Below are positions 24,841 through 34,519 of a stretch of DNA of 64,000 nt, piece after piece (position 1 is the first letter of the stretch; each line of letters starts with the position of its first letter). Position numbers and translations under genes: made by a program. The notes under the pieces are model-generated. The model did not search any database. It had not been told where the DNA came from and saw only the letters and a list, made by a program, of their open reading frames with translations. Where the stretch lies: NCBI RefSeq assembly GCF_002797315.1, contig NZ_KZ454937.1:213439-277438 (forward strand), in the 5' to 3' direction. The stretch comes from Bacillus sp. FJAT-44742. Its GTDB lineage: Bacteria; Bacillota; Bacilli; Bacillales; Marinococcaceae.

Positions 24841-25043
24841 GAATCCTTTTTGTAGTTTCCAAGAAATTGCGGTAAGCATCTAACCCAGTTTCTTGGATTT
24901 TTTATACAGGGTTAAGATGAAGAAACTCCATAGACAAACCATCATAGTGAAGAACCTCTTACCTTTTTATTACATAACGAAAGATTCCTCTTCTGATGTG
25001 TCCAGGAAAAAAAGAGAAGAACAAGCTTATCCCTTATATTTAT

Positions 25044-25545
25044 AACCCTAATTAGGTAAGGATTATAAATGAACATGACCCTAAATAAGTAAGAGTTAAA
25101 TAGCAGTCAATACCACTTTATTTTTCATCACCCTAATTAGGTAAGGGTTACTTGTGTTATTTTATAGGTTTTTTTTATTTTCACCCTAATTAGGTAAGGA
25201 TTAACTCACCAGGCTTCAAACGACAACCCTAAATAAGTAAGGACTCGCTAAATTTCTCCATATTTCATCGTTGTTATGACCCTGAATTGGTAAGGGTTTT
25301 GTGCGTGTAAACATGTTTTATTACACCCTAATTAGGTAAGGGTTATTCATTTTACGTCCTAAACAAGTAAGGTTTACATCTAATGGTGTTTTTCACCCTA
25401 ATCAAGTAAGGGGTAAAGCCTAAACAGGTAATGTCTTATCCTAATTAGGTAAGAGTTAGAGCCTAAACACGTAAGGATTAACCCTAATTTCGTAAGGTTT
25501 CACCCTTAAATAGTAACCTTTTACCCTAATTAGGTAAGGATTAAG
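25044..25545 (+). repeat. Iteron array, candidate plasmid origin
   Basis: About 15 direct, partly diverged copies of ACCCTAATTAGGTAAGGRTTA occur here, for example at 25045, 25079, 25129, 25183, 25226, 25280, 25323, 25357, 25394, 25439, 25462, 25481 and 25524. Variants change the middle (AAATAAG, AAACAAG, GAATTGG) but keep CCTAA and GTAAGG. Spacing varies from about 20 to 55 bases. They lie 220-720 bases before the Rep_3-type initiator gene, the classic layout of an iteron-regulated theta origin. AT-rich spacers could serve for strand opening. Confidence 0.9.
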
Positions 25546-25764
25546 GGCTTTTTTTCCTAGAGTACCAAGTATCCTAGCTGCCCTAAAACTAGAAAACTAT
25601 TAAAACAAATAAAACATTAGTAAAAATAGAAAACAGACAAACTGGTTTTGTGTATTCTTACTTATAAAAAAAGAAGTAAGATTTCTTTTAAAAATCATTG
25701 TCTTTTTTTATCATGAGTTTCATAATGGACGTAACAAGTAAATTTTTACTCTGCAGGTGATACT

Positions 25765-26976
25765 ATGAAACCTTTTCATCATTCTAATGAAGTAGTAGAA
25801 CTCAATACAGAAACTAACATTTATAATCACCCTAATAATTTAATTGTTAAGTCAAATGCTTTGATAGAAGCTTCCTATAAGTTGGGAATTAATGAACATA
25901 AAATTATTCGATTTGTAGCAAGTAAAATCAAAAAAACAGACGATGATTTTAAAACATATCGAATTAGTGTAAAAGAATTTGCTGAATCTATTGGTGTAAA
26001 AGGGAATGGGTATTATAAAGAAATCGAAAAGATGTCCTATGAACTCCTAAAGAAACCTTTAAAAATTAAAATAGATGATGATTACATTATGGCTCCCTGG
26101 TTTTCCTACATTAGATATCGTGATAAGGAAGGAATAATAGAACTTCGTTTCGATAAATTTTTCAAGCCTTACTTATTGAATTTAAAAGAAGAATTCACCA
26201 AGTATACCTTTGATCAAATCTCTGAGTTAAAAAGCTCTTATTCCATACGAATATACGAGTTGTTAAAACAATTTGAAGGGATAGGAAAACGAGAATTTAG
26301 AGTGGAGGACCTAAAAGACAAACTAGGCTGCTCTGACATGTACAAGGAATACTCAAACTTTAAATTAAAGGTTTTAAAAGTAGCTAAGAAAGAGTTAAAA
26401 GAAAAAAACGATATTCATTTTGATTTTGAAGAAATAAAAGAAGGCAGAAAAGTCGTCGCCATTCGATTTTTAATTAAACGAAAACCGCCTACGCAGATCA
26501 CACTTTTTGATCCAGAAGAGCTATCTGACACGGAAAAATTTATGGCAAAAATTAAAGGATACCTTAGCAAATTTGATATTCCTGTTAAAGATGAGACAAT
26601 AAAAAAATGGGAAAAGTACGGCGAATTACAAGTAATAAATGTTATTAAGCAAGTAGCAAAAAGAAAAGATATCGAAAACTATGACCGTTACATAAGTAAA
26701 ACCTTAAGAAACATTCAAGATAATACACCCTCACAAACCAAAGAAAAGGGTTCTACTTCTATAGAAAGCTTAATGACTGAGTTTATCACAGATTTTACTA
26801 AAAAAAGCGTTGAAGTACCGGCAAATTTTCTATTAAAAGATGCCTTCACTGAATTCCTTACCAAAAAAGGGTACAAGCCGAAAGAGACTGAACAATTGTG
26901 CGAAAAAAACTTTGAATCCCTTTCGTATAAAACAATGATAAGAATTAGAGAGAATCGCAAAAATAAATCTTTTTAA
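25765..26976 (+). CDS. rep: Rep_3-family plasmid replication initiator
   Basis: A 403-residue initiator with the double winged-helix of the Rep_3 (RepB/RepE/Pi-like) superfamily. Family segments: NNLIVKSNALIEASYKLGIN at residues 29-50, IRFVASKIKKTDDDF, YKEIEKMSYELLKKPLKIKI, and the second domain with LKSSYSIRIYELLKQF and FRVEDLKDKLGCSDMYKEYS. The C-terminal 130 residues form an extra helical region. It should bind the iterons upstream and, in higher concentration, limit replication. ATG at 25765 follows GCAGGTGATACT. Additional iterons flank its 3' end. Confidence 0.93.
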   Translation: MKPFHHSNEVVELNTETNIYNHPNNLIVKSNALIEASYKLGINEHKIIRFVASKIKKTDDDFKTYRISVKEFAESIGVKGNGYYKEIEKMSYELLKKPLKIKIDDDYIMAPWFSYIRYRDKEGIIELRFDKFFKPYLLNLKEEFTKYTFDQISELKSSYSIRIYELLKQFEGIGKREFRVEDLKDKLGCSDMYKEYSNFKLKVLKVAKKELKEKNDIHFDFEEIKEGRKVVAIRFLIKRKPPTQITLFDPEELSDTEKFMAKIKGYLSKFDIPVKDETIKKWEKYGELQVINVIKQVAKRKDIENYDRYISKTLRNIQDNTPSQTKEKGSTSIESLMTEFITDFTKKSVEVPANFLLKDAFTEFLTKKGYKPKETEQLCEKNFESLSYKTMIRIRENRKNKSF

Positions 26977-27096
26977 CCTTACCTGTTTAGGTACGGACGT
27001 CCATCCATAGCCACATCAAGCTTTTTAACCCCTCTTATCCTTACCTTCTTAGGGTAGACTCAAAGTTTTCTTCACCTACACCCTAATTAGGTAAGG
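26977..27096. repeat. Second, mixed-orientation iteron group downstream of rep
   Basis: CCTTACCTGTTTAGGTA (26977-26993) and CCTTACCTTCTTAGGG (27039-27054) are inverted copies of the iteron, and ACCCTAATTAGGTAAGG (27080-27096) is a perfect forward copy. Initiator bound here could couple to the upstream array by handcuffing. From 27097 to 27577 I see no gene, only AT-rich sequence and a short TTAAGAAGG/CCTTCTTAA hairpin at 27497-27525. Confidence 0.7.
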
Positions 27097-27577
27097 TAAA
27101 AGGTCTAAATACAACCAGAACCGTGACCTTGTTGATTACAATATAATTATTAAATTATCATCTTCCCACTTTCATTAGTTTTTCTACAGAGCGCCCCCAC
27201 TTTATCTACACTTTCCGTTTTCCCACATTAAAAAAGAAGGACTTAAATCCGTTAATAGTAAGATAAAGGTAAGCCAAAAGTACATCAATTTATAAAAATG
27301 AAAGGTCCCAATTTCCTAATTTAAGACAAACTTCCATTTTTTTCTTTAGGTTGTGCTGGTAACTATGGTAAGCTAACAACCAAATTGAAGAGGCAGTTTT
27401 TTCTGAAAACTTTTGCTCTAAGGAGGTTTTTTTATAAAAAAATATGCTTAAAGTTATATAAACTCTCGTTGTTGTTTTGAATCTACTGCAACTCTATTAA
27501 GAAGGAGGGATTAAAACCTTCTTAACCACTATGTCTTAGCTGGTTCACTTGGATTCAGTAAATATGAGGTGATAAGA

Positions 27578-27823
27578 GTGGGCAAACGTAGAATAAAGCT
27601 TTCACATATTGATTTGTTAGCCAAAGCCAAAAGTGTTCGAACTTTTGACAAGCAAGACTACGACCTGATGGGCACTCTTGCCGTAAATAAACATAATGGA
27701 GCCATCTTTGATATTGCTGATATTTATTACCATGTGCGTACTGCTCGCAACGACTACCATGACATAATCGCCAAGCGAAAACATCCTAGCGATGAATTGT
27801 GCAGATACAAAAATAATGATTGA
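27578..27823 (+). CDS. Hypothetical 81-residue basic protein
   Basis: A small basic protein (VGKRRIKLSHIDLLAKAKSV, then KQDYDLMGTLAVNKHNGAIF) with a GTG start at 27578 preceded by GAGGTG. No family recognised. It lies just before the structured 5' region of the group II intron. It shows no resemblance to the lysozyme-like domain that should precede the cell wall hydrolase fragment on the other side of the intron. Confidence 0.5.
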   Translation: MGKRRIKLSHIDLLAKAKSVRTFDKQDYDLMGTLAVNKHNGAIFDIADIYYHVRTARNDYHDIIAKRKHPSDELCRYKNND

Positions 27824-27873
27824 TCAGAGTGTATATCTCTTTTCAATATAGAGTTGCTGCTAAGTCATTTCAC

Positions 27874-30712
27874 TGTGTGGGGGAGTAGCAAAAGCTCATC
27901 GGTTCGGAAGGTACCATACCAAAAACCTTCTCACCATGTTGGTGACACAGTGCTTTTTACTTGGGTTCTTCTTGCAAGGCCAAAATCGATGTGGATTCCA
28001 ATAAAGGAGAGAGACAACGATTGAAAAGGGCTCATTCACGTTCTTAACTGAAAAGGTTAAGCTCTGGCTAAAAGGTCAGAGAACTACTATTTCGAGAAGT
28101 CAAATGACGGGGTAACGCCCTGAAGGGCTTCCTCTGATCCTCCGACATGCGAAAGGCAGTTGATAAGAACTGTAATCGTATGAAGCTCGGTGAAGACGGC
28201 TGAAAATTACCGTAAGGTACTCGGGTACCCCGAAAGTCGCCCAGAGGTGGGCGATGTAATCCATAGGCCGGGAGTCTATAAAACACTCAAGGGTAGAATC
28301 GGTTCTTAAAACCAACGGGAGGCTGAACCTGACGAACCTCCGAATGTACGGGTCTAGAACGCATAACATCCAGAAATGGGTGTGTCACGGGCGTGGCGCT
28401 GATGTGGGTGAGTAAGAATAGTTGTTATGAAAACCCATAGGTCGTTACAGGCGGCCTCAAGTCAGCAGGCTTAAAGGAGGGCTCTAAAAGTGCTATGTAT
28501 AGATAGAAGTAGTGGAACGTGGAAAGCCGCCAACATGGAGAACTTATCTTTTATGAAATGTTTGAAGGGAAAGTGATCGTGAGATTAGCGTTCGTATAAC
28601 CTTCATTTATGGCGGGGAGAGTGGTGGCATCGTACTAATGAAACGATGGAAACATCGTGGAGGGATAGCCACTAGTCTGATAAAAGATTGACCAACCGTT
28701 TTCTTAGCAAGTAAGTCGCTCAGTTACAATATAAGGTTCTTGTGAGACTAAAAAAGGTTAACTCCGAAAGGGGCACCGACTTATAAAAATAACTGCGAAA
28801 CTTAGACACGCTGAGTACTATAATATGCAGACTACACTGGATCATTTATATCAGCAGAGTCAAAACGGAGATAATTTTTATAAGCTAATCGAGCTTATGA
28901 AGATGGATGAAAATATTAGATTGGCCTACAGAAATATTAAAAAGAATATGGGTAGCACCACAGCTGGCACAGATGGTAAAACAGTCAACGACATAAAAAT
29001 GCTTCCAATAGAAGAAGTGATAGAGAAGGTTAAGTCAATGTTTGCTTGGTATCAACCACAAGCTGTTAGGCGTGTATTTATACCAAAACCAAATGGTGAT
29101 CAAAGACCTCTTGGAATACCAACAATTTGGGATAGGTTATTTCAACAATGTATTTTACAAATACTTGAACCTATTTGTGAAGCTAAGTTTCACCCCCATA
29201 GTTATGGTTTTCGTCCCAATCGAAGTACGCATCACGCCTTAGCGCGAATGAAGTCATTGGTTAATAGCCAAGGAAAAGGATTTCATTATTGTGTGGACAT
29301 GGACATTAAGGGTTTCTTTGATAATGTCCATCATGGCAAACTTCTGAAACAAATATGGAGTTTGGGAATTCGAGACAAAAAGCTAATTTCTATCATTTCA
29401 AGATTGATAAAAGCAGAAATCGTTAATGAGGGATTTTCTCAAAAAGGAACTCCGCAAGGAGGAATACTAAGCCCTCTTCTCTCCAATATAGTTCTAAATG
29501 AATTGGATTGGTGGATTAGTGACCAATGGGAAACTATTGAGACTGCACACCCATATAAAAGCAGAAATGATAAATACAAAGCGTTGAAGAAAAGCAGGCT
29601 CAAGGAATGTTTTCTCATTAGATACGCTGACGATTTTAAAATCTTATGTCGTAATTATTCAACAGCACTTAAAGTGTTCGAGGCGACAAAAAAGTTTCTT
29701 AGGATACGTCTTCATCTTGATATAAGCACAAAAAAATCCAAAGTGATTAACCTAAGAAAGAAATCTAGCGATTTCTTAGGGTTTACCATTAAAGCACGGA
29801 AAAAAAGGAATCGTCATGTCGCCCACAGTAGAATGTGCCGAAAAGCTAGAAATAATGCCTATAACAAATTAAAGAAAGCCATCAAAGACATACGAAAGAA
29901 GCAGACACCAGAATCAGTATGGCACTATAATACGGTAGTTATGGGTATCCAAAATTATTATTCAGCTGCTACCCATATTATTAAAGACTTAGACCATATG
30001 AGTAACCATCTCATAAGAACCCTCTATAATCGACTGAGACAAGATTGGACCAAAGCCACCAAACACGACATGTCAACTACCTTGAAAAAGAGATATAGAA
30101 ACTATAATCCAAAACTCTATAAAATTCAGGGCATCGTATTAATTCCTATTCATGCATCTAAACACAAACCAGCAAGAAACTTCACCCAGTCAATCTCTAA
30201 TTATACAGTAGAAGGCAGGGGAAAAATTCACGATACTCTGAAGGCTATAGATAAGGAAACACTTAGACATGTGCAAAGGTATTACATGAATCATCGAACA
30301 ATTGAGTACAATGATAATCGTATTTCAAAGTTTATTGCTCAGTTTGGGAAGTGTGCCATCACTAAACAAGAATTAAGTCTAACTGGCTGGCACTGCCACC
30401 ACAAAATTCCGTTGGAATTTGGAGGACAAGATAACTTTGACAACTTGATAATTGTACTAAAGGACATTCATTTGGCTGTTCATCATGGTGATTCAGTAAA
30501 GGCAAAATCCATCTTGAAAAGCTACGAAATAGCTGAAGAGAAAAAAGGGTTATTCGATAAATTGAGAACACTAGCTCAACGATCCCCTATATTCTCTTAA
30601 CATAAATTATGGTCAATTGAGTCAGATAGAACGCCGTATGAAGGGAAACTTTCACGTACGGTGTGAAGTGGGGGAAAAGATGGCGATAATCTCAAAGTCT
30701 TACCTATCACTA
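27874..30712 (+). mobile_element. Group II intron with reverse transcriptase/maturase
   Basis: A complete-looking retroelement. The 3' end is well defined: domain V (GCCGTATGAAGGGAAACTTT, then CACGTACGGTGTG) at 30632-30665 and a domain VI hairpin (GATA...TATC) ending in AC near 30710-30712. The 5' part is a long structured non-coding region with many short stems upstream of the maturase gene at 28825. The 5' boundary is uncertain: GTGTG motifs matching the intron start consensus occur at 27874 and 28380; I give the outer one because 28000-28380 also folds like domain I. The element abuts a truncated cwlT-like gene on its 3' side. Confidence 0.8.
28825..30600 (+). CDS. ltrA: Group II intron-encoded reverse transcriptase/maturase with HNH endonuclease
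   Basis: A 591-residue multifunctional protein. The reverse transcriptase domain contains RVFIPKPNGDQRPLGIPTIW, SYGFRPNRSTHHAL, DMDIKGFFDNV, QGGILSPLLSNIVLNELDWW and the catalytic IRYADDF near residue 268. The maturase X domain follows (about residues 330-480). The C terminus is an HNH nuclease: GKCAITKQELSLTGWHCHHK, then FGGQDNFDNLII. All catalytic residues look intact, so the intron may be mobile. It splices its host RNA and inserts by target-primed reverse transcription. The start has no strong ribosome binding site, usual for these proteins. Confidence 0.95.
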   Translation: MQTTLDHLYQQSQNGDNFYKLIELMKMDENIRLAYRNIKKNMGSTTAGTDGKTVNDIKMLPIEEVIEKVKSMFAWYQPQAVRRVFIPKPNGDQRPLGIPTIWDRLFQQCILQILEPICEAKFHPHSYGFRPNRSTHHALARMKSLVNSQGKGFHYCVDMDIKGFFDNVHHGKLLKQIWSLGIRDKKLISIISRLIKAEIVNEGFSQKGTPQGGILSPLLSNIVLNELDWWISDQWETIETAHPYKSRNDKYKALKKSRLKECFLIRYADDFKILCRNYSTALKVFEATKKFLRIRLHLDISTKKSKVINLRKKSSDFLGFTIKARKKRNRHVAHSRMCRKARNNAYNKLKKAIKDIRKKQTPESVWHYNTVVMGIQNYYSAATHIIKDLDHMSNHLIRTLYNRLRQDWTKATKHDMSTTLKKRYRNYNPKLYKIQGIVLIPIHASKHKPARNFTQSISNYTVEGRGKIHDTLKAIDKETLRHVQRYYMNHRTIEYNDNRISKFIAQFGKCAITKQELSLTGWHCHHKIPLEFGGQDNFDNLIIVLKDIHLAVHHGDSVKAKSILKSYEIAEEKKGLFDKLRTLAQRSPIFS

Positions 30713-31324
30713 TTTGGCCACGGGTTTATTGATTATGCGAATGAACACAACAACGGAGAGTATTCCAAGGAGCTGGCCATTGAGTTTTCCAGAGAACAAT
30801 ATCAACGGGTTAAGCATACCGGAAACTATTCGTGTATCCGCCCAGAAAGTGCGGATACCGGAGCATGTTACGGCGATATAGGATACGTTGATGCGGTCAT
30901 GTCTTACATGCAGCCAACACTTGCTGACGGAGAATTTGAAGAAGTCATTGAAGTGGGCGCACAGTGGATTGGCCACTCAGAATATGTTTTTGGGGGAGGG
31001 AGAACCAGAGCAGAACAAGAACAAGGATTGTTTGATTGTTCGTCCTTTGTTCATTGGGCCTATGAACAGGTAGGCATTGAGTTAGGACACTTTACGTCCG
31101 TTTCAACTGATACCCTCAAGCATAAAGGACAAGCAGTCCCGGTGAACGAGATACAACCCGGTGACCTTGTCTTTTTTGATACCTATAAACTGGATGGCCA
31201 TGTCGGCATCTACATTGGGGACGGTCAATATATTGGCGCACAAAGCAGCACCGGTGTGGCAATTGAAAGCATGGAAGATGGATTTTGGGGTGACGTGTTT
31301 AATGGACGTGTGAGAAGAATTTAG
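30713..31324 (+). pseudogene. CwlT-like cell wall hydrolase, C-terminal part only
   Basis: The frame after the intron begins inside a lysozyme-like domain (FGHGFIDYANEHNNGEYSKE) and continues into a complete NlpC/P60 endopeptidase domain (VFGGGRTRAEQEQGLFDCSS with the catalytic Cys, HVGIYIGDGQYIGAQ with the His). This is the C-terminal 203 residues of a CwlT-type bifunctional hydrolase used by conjugative elements to open peptidoglycan. The signal peptide and first half of the lysozyme domain are not found upstream of the intron. If the intron splices, no complete protein results. It is followed by other transfer-type genes. Confidence 0.8.
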
Positions 31325-31340
31325 AAAGGAGAACCTCATT

Positions 31341-31913
31341 ATGGATAGCATCAAAGCATTCAAATATGTCTCAGTGATCACCCTCTCTTTTCTATTAGTT
31401 GGAAACGGTGTTCTCTTCTTTGCCAACAAAGGGGAAGAAAAGGAGGCTACCATTTCCGAAGCACAATCAGATGAATTACATGCCCTACGAGAAGAAAATG
31501 AACGACTACGATATTTGGAAGAATATGAATCTCCTACAGCCAGAGAACAACTATTTCAGGAGGTAGAAGAACAGGCCAAACGGTTTATTTCTTCTATCTT
31601 TGAACAAAACGCTGACACGTATCAAGAACAAAAAGCAGAAGCCGAAAACGTGATGAATGAAGACTTGATGGATCGCTTTTTTGCGGCTGATATGTACGGG
31701 GAACAACAAGTGGAAACGTCCATTGATGAAGCCCATTATTATTTTGAGAACCTTGAGAAGAACCGTGGTGAGGTGGATGTTGTGATGGATATTACTCATA
31801 CCATTCACTACGTTCAAACCAATCAAGAAGATCAGACTCGTGCCTTTATCCGGGTCACATTTGAACGAGAACATGACCAATGGATAGCCACAGACATTCA
31901 AGATGTCTCATAA
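31341..31913 (+). CDS. Membrane-anchored VirB8/TcpC-like transfer protein
   Basis: A 190-residue protein with an N-terminal membrane anchor at residues 11-28, a short coiled coil (EAQSDELHALREENERLRYL) and a C-terminal domain whose pattern (repeated beta strands with VDVVMDITHTIHYVQ and RAFIRVTFEREHDQWIATDI) suggests the NTF2-like fold of VirB8/TcpC proteins. It lies 16 bases after the CwlT fragment with AAAGGAGAA before its start. The order cell wall hydrolase then VirB8-like protein is common in Gram-positive conjugation modules. Family assignment is by architecture. Confidence 0.55.
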   Translation: MDSIKAFKYVSVITLSFLLVGNGVLFFANKGEEKEATISEAQSDELHALREENERLRYLEEYESPTAREQLFQEVEEQAKRFISSIFEQNADTYQEQKAEAENVMNEDLMDRFFAADMYGEQQVETSIDEAHYYFENLEKNRGEVDVVMDITHTIHYVQTNQEDQTRAFIRVTFEREHDQWIATDIQDVS

Positions 31914-31928
31914 CAAAGGAGGGGTTTC

Positions 31929-32756
31929 ATGCTCAATAAAGACCGAATCAATCTACGAAAAAAGGTAAGCTGGGTGTACTATGTCGGACTCAGTTTTGTT
32001 ATGGCTGGACTGTTCTTTTTTCTCACCTCCGGCTTTTACATGGAAGAAGAGTTGGAGGTGTTAGCTTCCCCGGTGGGAGAAGATATTCGCATTACGTCAG
32101 GCACAAACATTGAAATTGTTAAGTGGATTTATGAACCGGAAGCAAACGAAATGGAGGTGATTCTTGATTTAAATGATTACCGATACGAGATGGATTCCAT
32201 CGAGTACCTGGCGATCCAGCGTTCCGATTTAAACGAAGTAACGGCTCAAACGGTTATTGAATATGAAAGCTACGTGGTCTTAAAACTGGAAGATTTGGAC
32301 CCAGACTTCAAACAAATTTCTCTTCAATTATGGAGAGAAGGAGAAGATGAGGACGGGGAACAGGACATGTATCGGTTAGTCACCATTTACACCGATCAAA
32401 GAGAAGTGAAAACAGGAACCATATCGGTTAGTGAAAGTGATCAAGGGTTACGGTACATTACAGCTCTCTTAATTGAGAGAAGTGAAAAAACAGTGGAACA
32501 ACTGGAAAGTCACATTGAGGAAATAGAAGATGAAATGGTTTCCTTGGAAGAACAAAAACAGGAGTTGAGGGACCAGCGAAACTATCAGACAGAAGATGAA
32601 AAAAGGCAGACAAATCATCATATCAACGCTCTAGAGATTGAACAAAACGAACTGGAAACAGAGGTAGAACAAACCCAAGAACATATCGAAATAGAGGAAG
32701 AACGGATGGAAAACTATATCCAAAGAGAACGACATTCTTCTCTCACTTCTTCTTAA
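31929..32756 (+). CDS. Membrane-anchored coiled-coil protein of the transfer region
   Basis: A 275-residue protein with one membrane segment at residues 16-35, an extracellular beta-rich region (IEIVKWIYEPEANEMEVILD) and a long C-terminal coiled coil from about residue 180 that is rich in Glu and Gln. AAAGGAGGGG precedes the ATG and the gap to the upstream gene is 15 bases, so it is the last gene of this operon. I recognise no family. Its position after the cell wall hydrolase and VirB8-like genes suggests a part of the mating channel or a surface contact protein. Confidence 0.55.
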   Translation: MLNKDRINLRKKVSWVYYVGLSFVMAGLFFFLTSGFYMEEELEVLASPVGEDIRITSGTNIEIVKWIYEPEANEMEVILDLNDYRYEMDSIEYLAIQRSDLNEVTAQTVIEYESYVVLKLEDLDPDFKQISLQLWREGEDEDGEQDMYRLVTIYTDQREVKTGTISVSESDQGLRYITALLIERSEKTVEQLESHIEEIEDEMVSLEEQKQELRDQRNYQTEDEKRQTNHHINALEIEQNELETEVEQTQEHIEIEEERMENYIQRERHSSLTSS

Positions 32757-32897
32757 ATCCGATCAGTTATCGTTTCGGTTTTGGTTCAAAACCTGATCAT
32801 CATTTCTTCAAGGTCGTGATCAGAAAATAAAACAAGAAAGCAGTCATGTACCTTCGGAATGGCTGTTTTTTCTAGTTCATAGGAGGACTGCTCACCC

Positions 32898-33066
32898 TGC
32901 ACAAACTGTGCAATCAAAGAAAATAAGGTATGCACAAACTATGCAATTGAAGAACCTTACATGATATCACCTCAAAATCAGGCTCTGCCTGATATATCAC
33001 CTTTGGTGATATCATTTTTCCCTTATGCTCTTCTCCCTATATCGGTCCTGTCCTCATATATAGGGG
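32898..33066. other. Candidate origin of transfer (oriT)
   Basis: The gap between the transfer and mobilisation operons is packed with repeats: a 24-bp direct repeat (TGCACAAACTGTGCAATCAA type) at 32898-32921 and 32931-32954; nested inverted repeats GATATCACC/GGTGATATC (32963-32971 and 33005-33013) around ATCAGGC/GCCTGAT; and CCCTATAT/ATATAGGG at 33035-33065. It lies immediately upstream of a ribbon-helix-helix gene and a relaxase, exactly where relaxase nick regions usually sit. The nick site itself cannot be read from sequence. Confidence 0.6.
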
Positions 33067-33092
33067 AATTTCAGAAGAAAAGAGGTATGTCG

Positions 33093-33353
33093 ATGGATAT
33101 TCTTTTAAGAAACCTAAACCCTGTGGTGATCAAAAGCATTGATGAAAGAGCCAAAAAGAGTAAGCAATCCCGACAAGAATTTTTAAAAAGTATGATCGAA
33201 AACTATACCATGCTTCACGACTTAAATGATCGAGAGCTTGTACTCAAAACTACACTGGATAAAAGTACAGAAGTGATTGTGTCCATGCAGCACCAGCTAG
33301 AAAAAAATAATGAATTGCTTTCTTTACTACTAGATGAAGAGGAAGAAGAATGA
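33093..33353 (+). CDS. Ribbon-helix-helix relaxosome accessory protein
   Basis: An 86-residue protein with a ribbon-helix-helix N terminus (MDILLRNLNPVVIKSIDERA, then KKSKQSRQEFLKSMIENYTM) and a helical acidic tail. Start 33093 follows AAGAGGT with a six-base spacer. It overlaps the relaxase gene by four bases (ATGA), so the two are co-translated. Such small proteins bind oriT and help the relaxase nick it. The repeat-rich segment just upstream is the likely target. Confidence 0.75.
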   Translation: MDILLRNLNPVVIKSIDERAKKSKQSRQEFLKSMIENYTMLHDLNDRELVLKTTLDKSTEVIVSMQHQLEKNNELLSLLLDEEEEE

Positions 33354-34519
33354 CGGCAGCCAGTTATAAAGAAGCTGCGGTGATTGTGACCTCCCGTTTT
33401 GTTCAACCGGGAAGCTCTAGCTTTAAGGAATACGTCAATTACATTGATCGAAAAGAAGCAATACAATCATCAAAGTATGCATTGTATAACGATTATATGG
33501 AAGATGAAGAAAAAGCCACATCCTTATTTACAGAATCACATGATCGGTTAGATCAAGAACACAAAGAAAAGGTAAAAGATGCATTCAAGACTGGCCAAAA
33601 TCGAGGAAGCATTTTGTATCAGGATGTAGTGTCGTTTGATAACAAATGGCTTGAAGATAACGGTATCTATAACCGGAAAACAAAAACTGTAGATGAACAA
33701 CGGTTAAAAGATATTACTCGGGTTGCCATGAAAGACATGCACGAAAAAAACAACATGGGAAAGAATCTTGTCTGGTCAGGAGCGATTCATCATAACACCG
33801 ATAACGTTCATATTCACCTGGCCACCGTTGATTTATCCCCACCAGAAGATCAACGAGGAAAACGAAAACAAAAAACTCTTGATCAGTTTAAGTCGGTCTA
33901 CATTCATAAGATCAATGACCGGTCAAAAGAATACCAACAGATTAATGAGTTGATTCGAAAAGACATCGTAAACAAGAAAAAAGAGACAAAAACGTTTTCT
34001 ACCTTTAACCGGAAATTTAAGAAGGATTTCATGACCATCTATAAACAGCTACCGATAAACCGGAAGTATTGGAATTATGGCTACCAAACCATCAATCATG
34101 TAAAGCCAGAATTAAATAAACTAACAAAAAAATATGTCCAGACGTACCACAAAAAAGACATGGAAGAGTTAGAAAAAAGATTAGATAAAGAAGTGGAAAT
34201 GTTAAAGAAGTCGTACGGAAAAGGAGGGAACCACCGGCACAAAGATTTTAAGAAAAACAAATTGGCTGATTTAGAAAAGAGAATGGGAAACGCGTTTCTT
34301 GCGGAAATGAGAGAGTACGATAAGAAAGTCAAAAAGGCAGAGCGTGCAAATCATTCAAAAGCCCAAAATAAAACGTTTCAGACCATGAAACGAAACGCTG
34401 CCTTTAATCAAATGAGGTATGGGTTAGATCGGGCGATTCATTCAGAAATGAACAGTGGGAAAAATAAAGCTGCGTATGAAGAAATGCAGCGAAACATTGA
34501 AAGGGGTTATTCACGGTGA
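33350..34519 (+). CDS. MobP-family relaxase
   Basis: A 389-residue relaxase. It begins with AAVIVTSRFVQPGSSSFKEY and YVNYIDRKEA, features of the MobP2-type relaxases of Gram-positive plasmids, and has the metal-binding histidine motif IHHNTDNVHIHLATVD near residue 150 with upstream Tyr residues that could attack DNA (YVNYIDR, SSKYALYNDY). The C-terminal half is a basic helical region. It would nick oriT, stay attached to the 5' end and lead the strand out. Neighbouring accessory genes complete a mobilisation operon, but no coupling protein ATPase is present. Confidence 0.8.
   Translation: MTAASYKEAAVIVTSRFVQPGSSSFKEYVNYIDRKEAIQSSKYALYNDYMEDEEKATSLFTESHDRLDQEHKEKVKDAFKTGQNRGSILYQDVVSFDNKWLEDNGIYNRKTKTVDEQRLKDITRVAMKDMHEKNNMGKNLVWSGAIHHNTDNVHIHLATVDLSPPEDQRGKRKQKTLDQFKSVYIHKINDRSKEYQQINELIRKDIVNKKKETKTFSTFNRKFKKDFMTIYKQLPINRKYWNYGYQTINHVKPELNKLTKKYVQTYHKKDMEELEKRLDKEVEMLKKSYGKGGNHRHKDFKKNKLADLEKRMGNAFLAEMREYDKKVKKAERANHSKAQNKTFQTMKRNAAFNQMRYGLDRAIHSEMNSGKNKAAYEEMQRNIERGYSR

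Noticed and set aside
25044-25545. CRISPR array
   Set aside because: The units are diverged 20-mers with spacers of irregular length and no cas genes nearby; they fit iterons before a Rep gene.
28068-28369. Minus-strand frames in the 5' region of the intron
   Set aside because: They lie in structured group II intron RNA sequence. They have no start signals and no recognisable domain.
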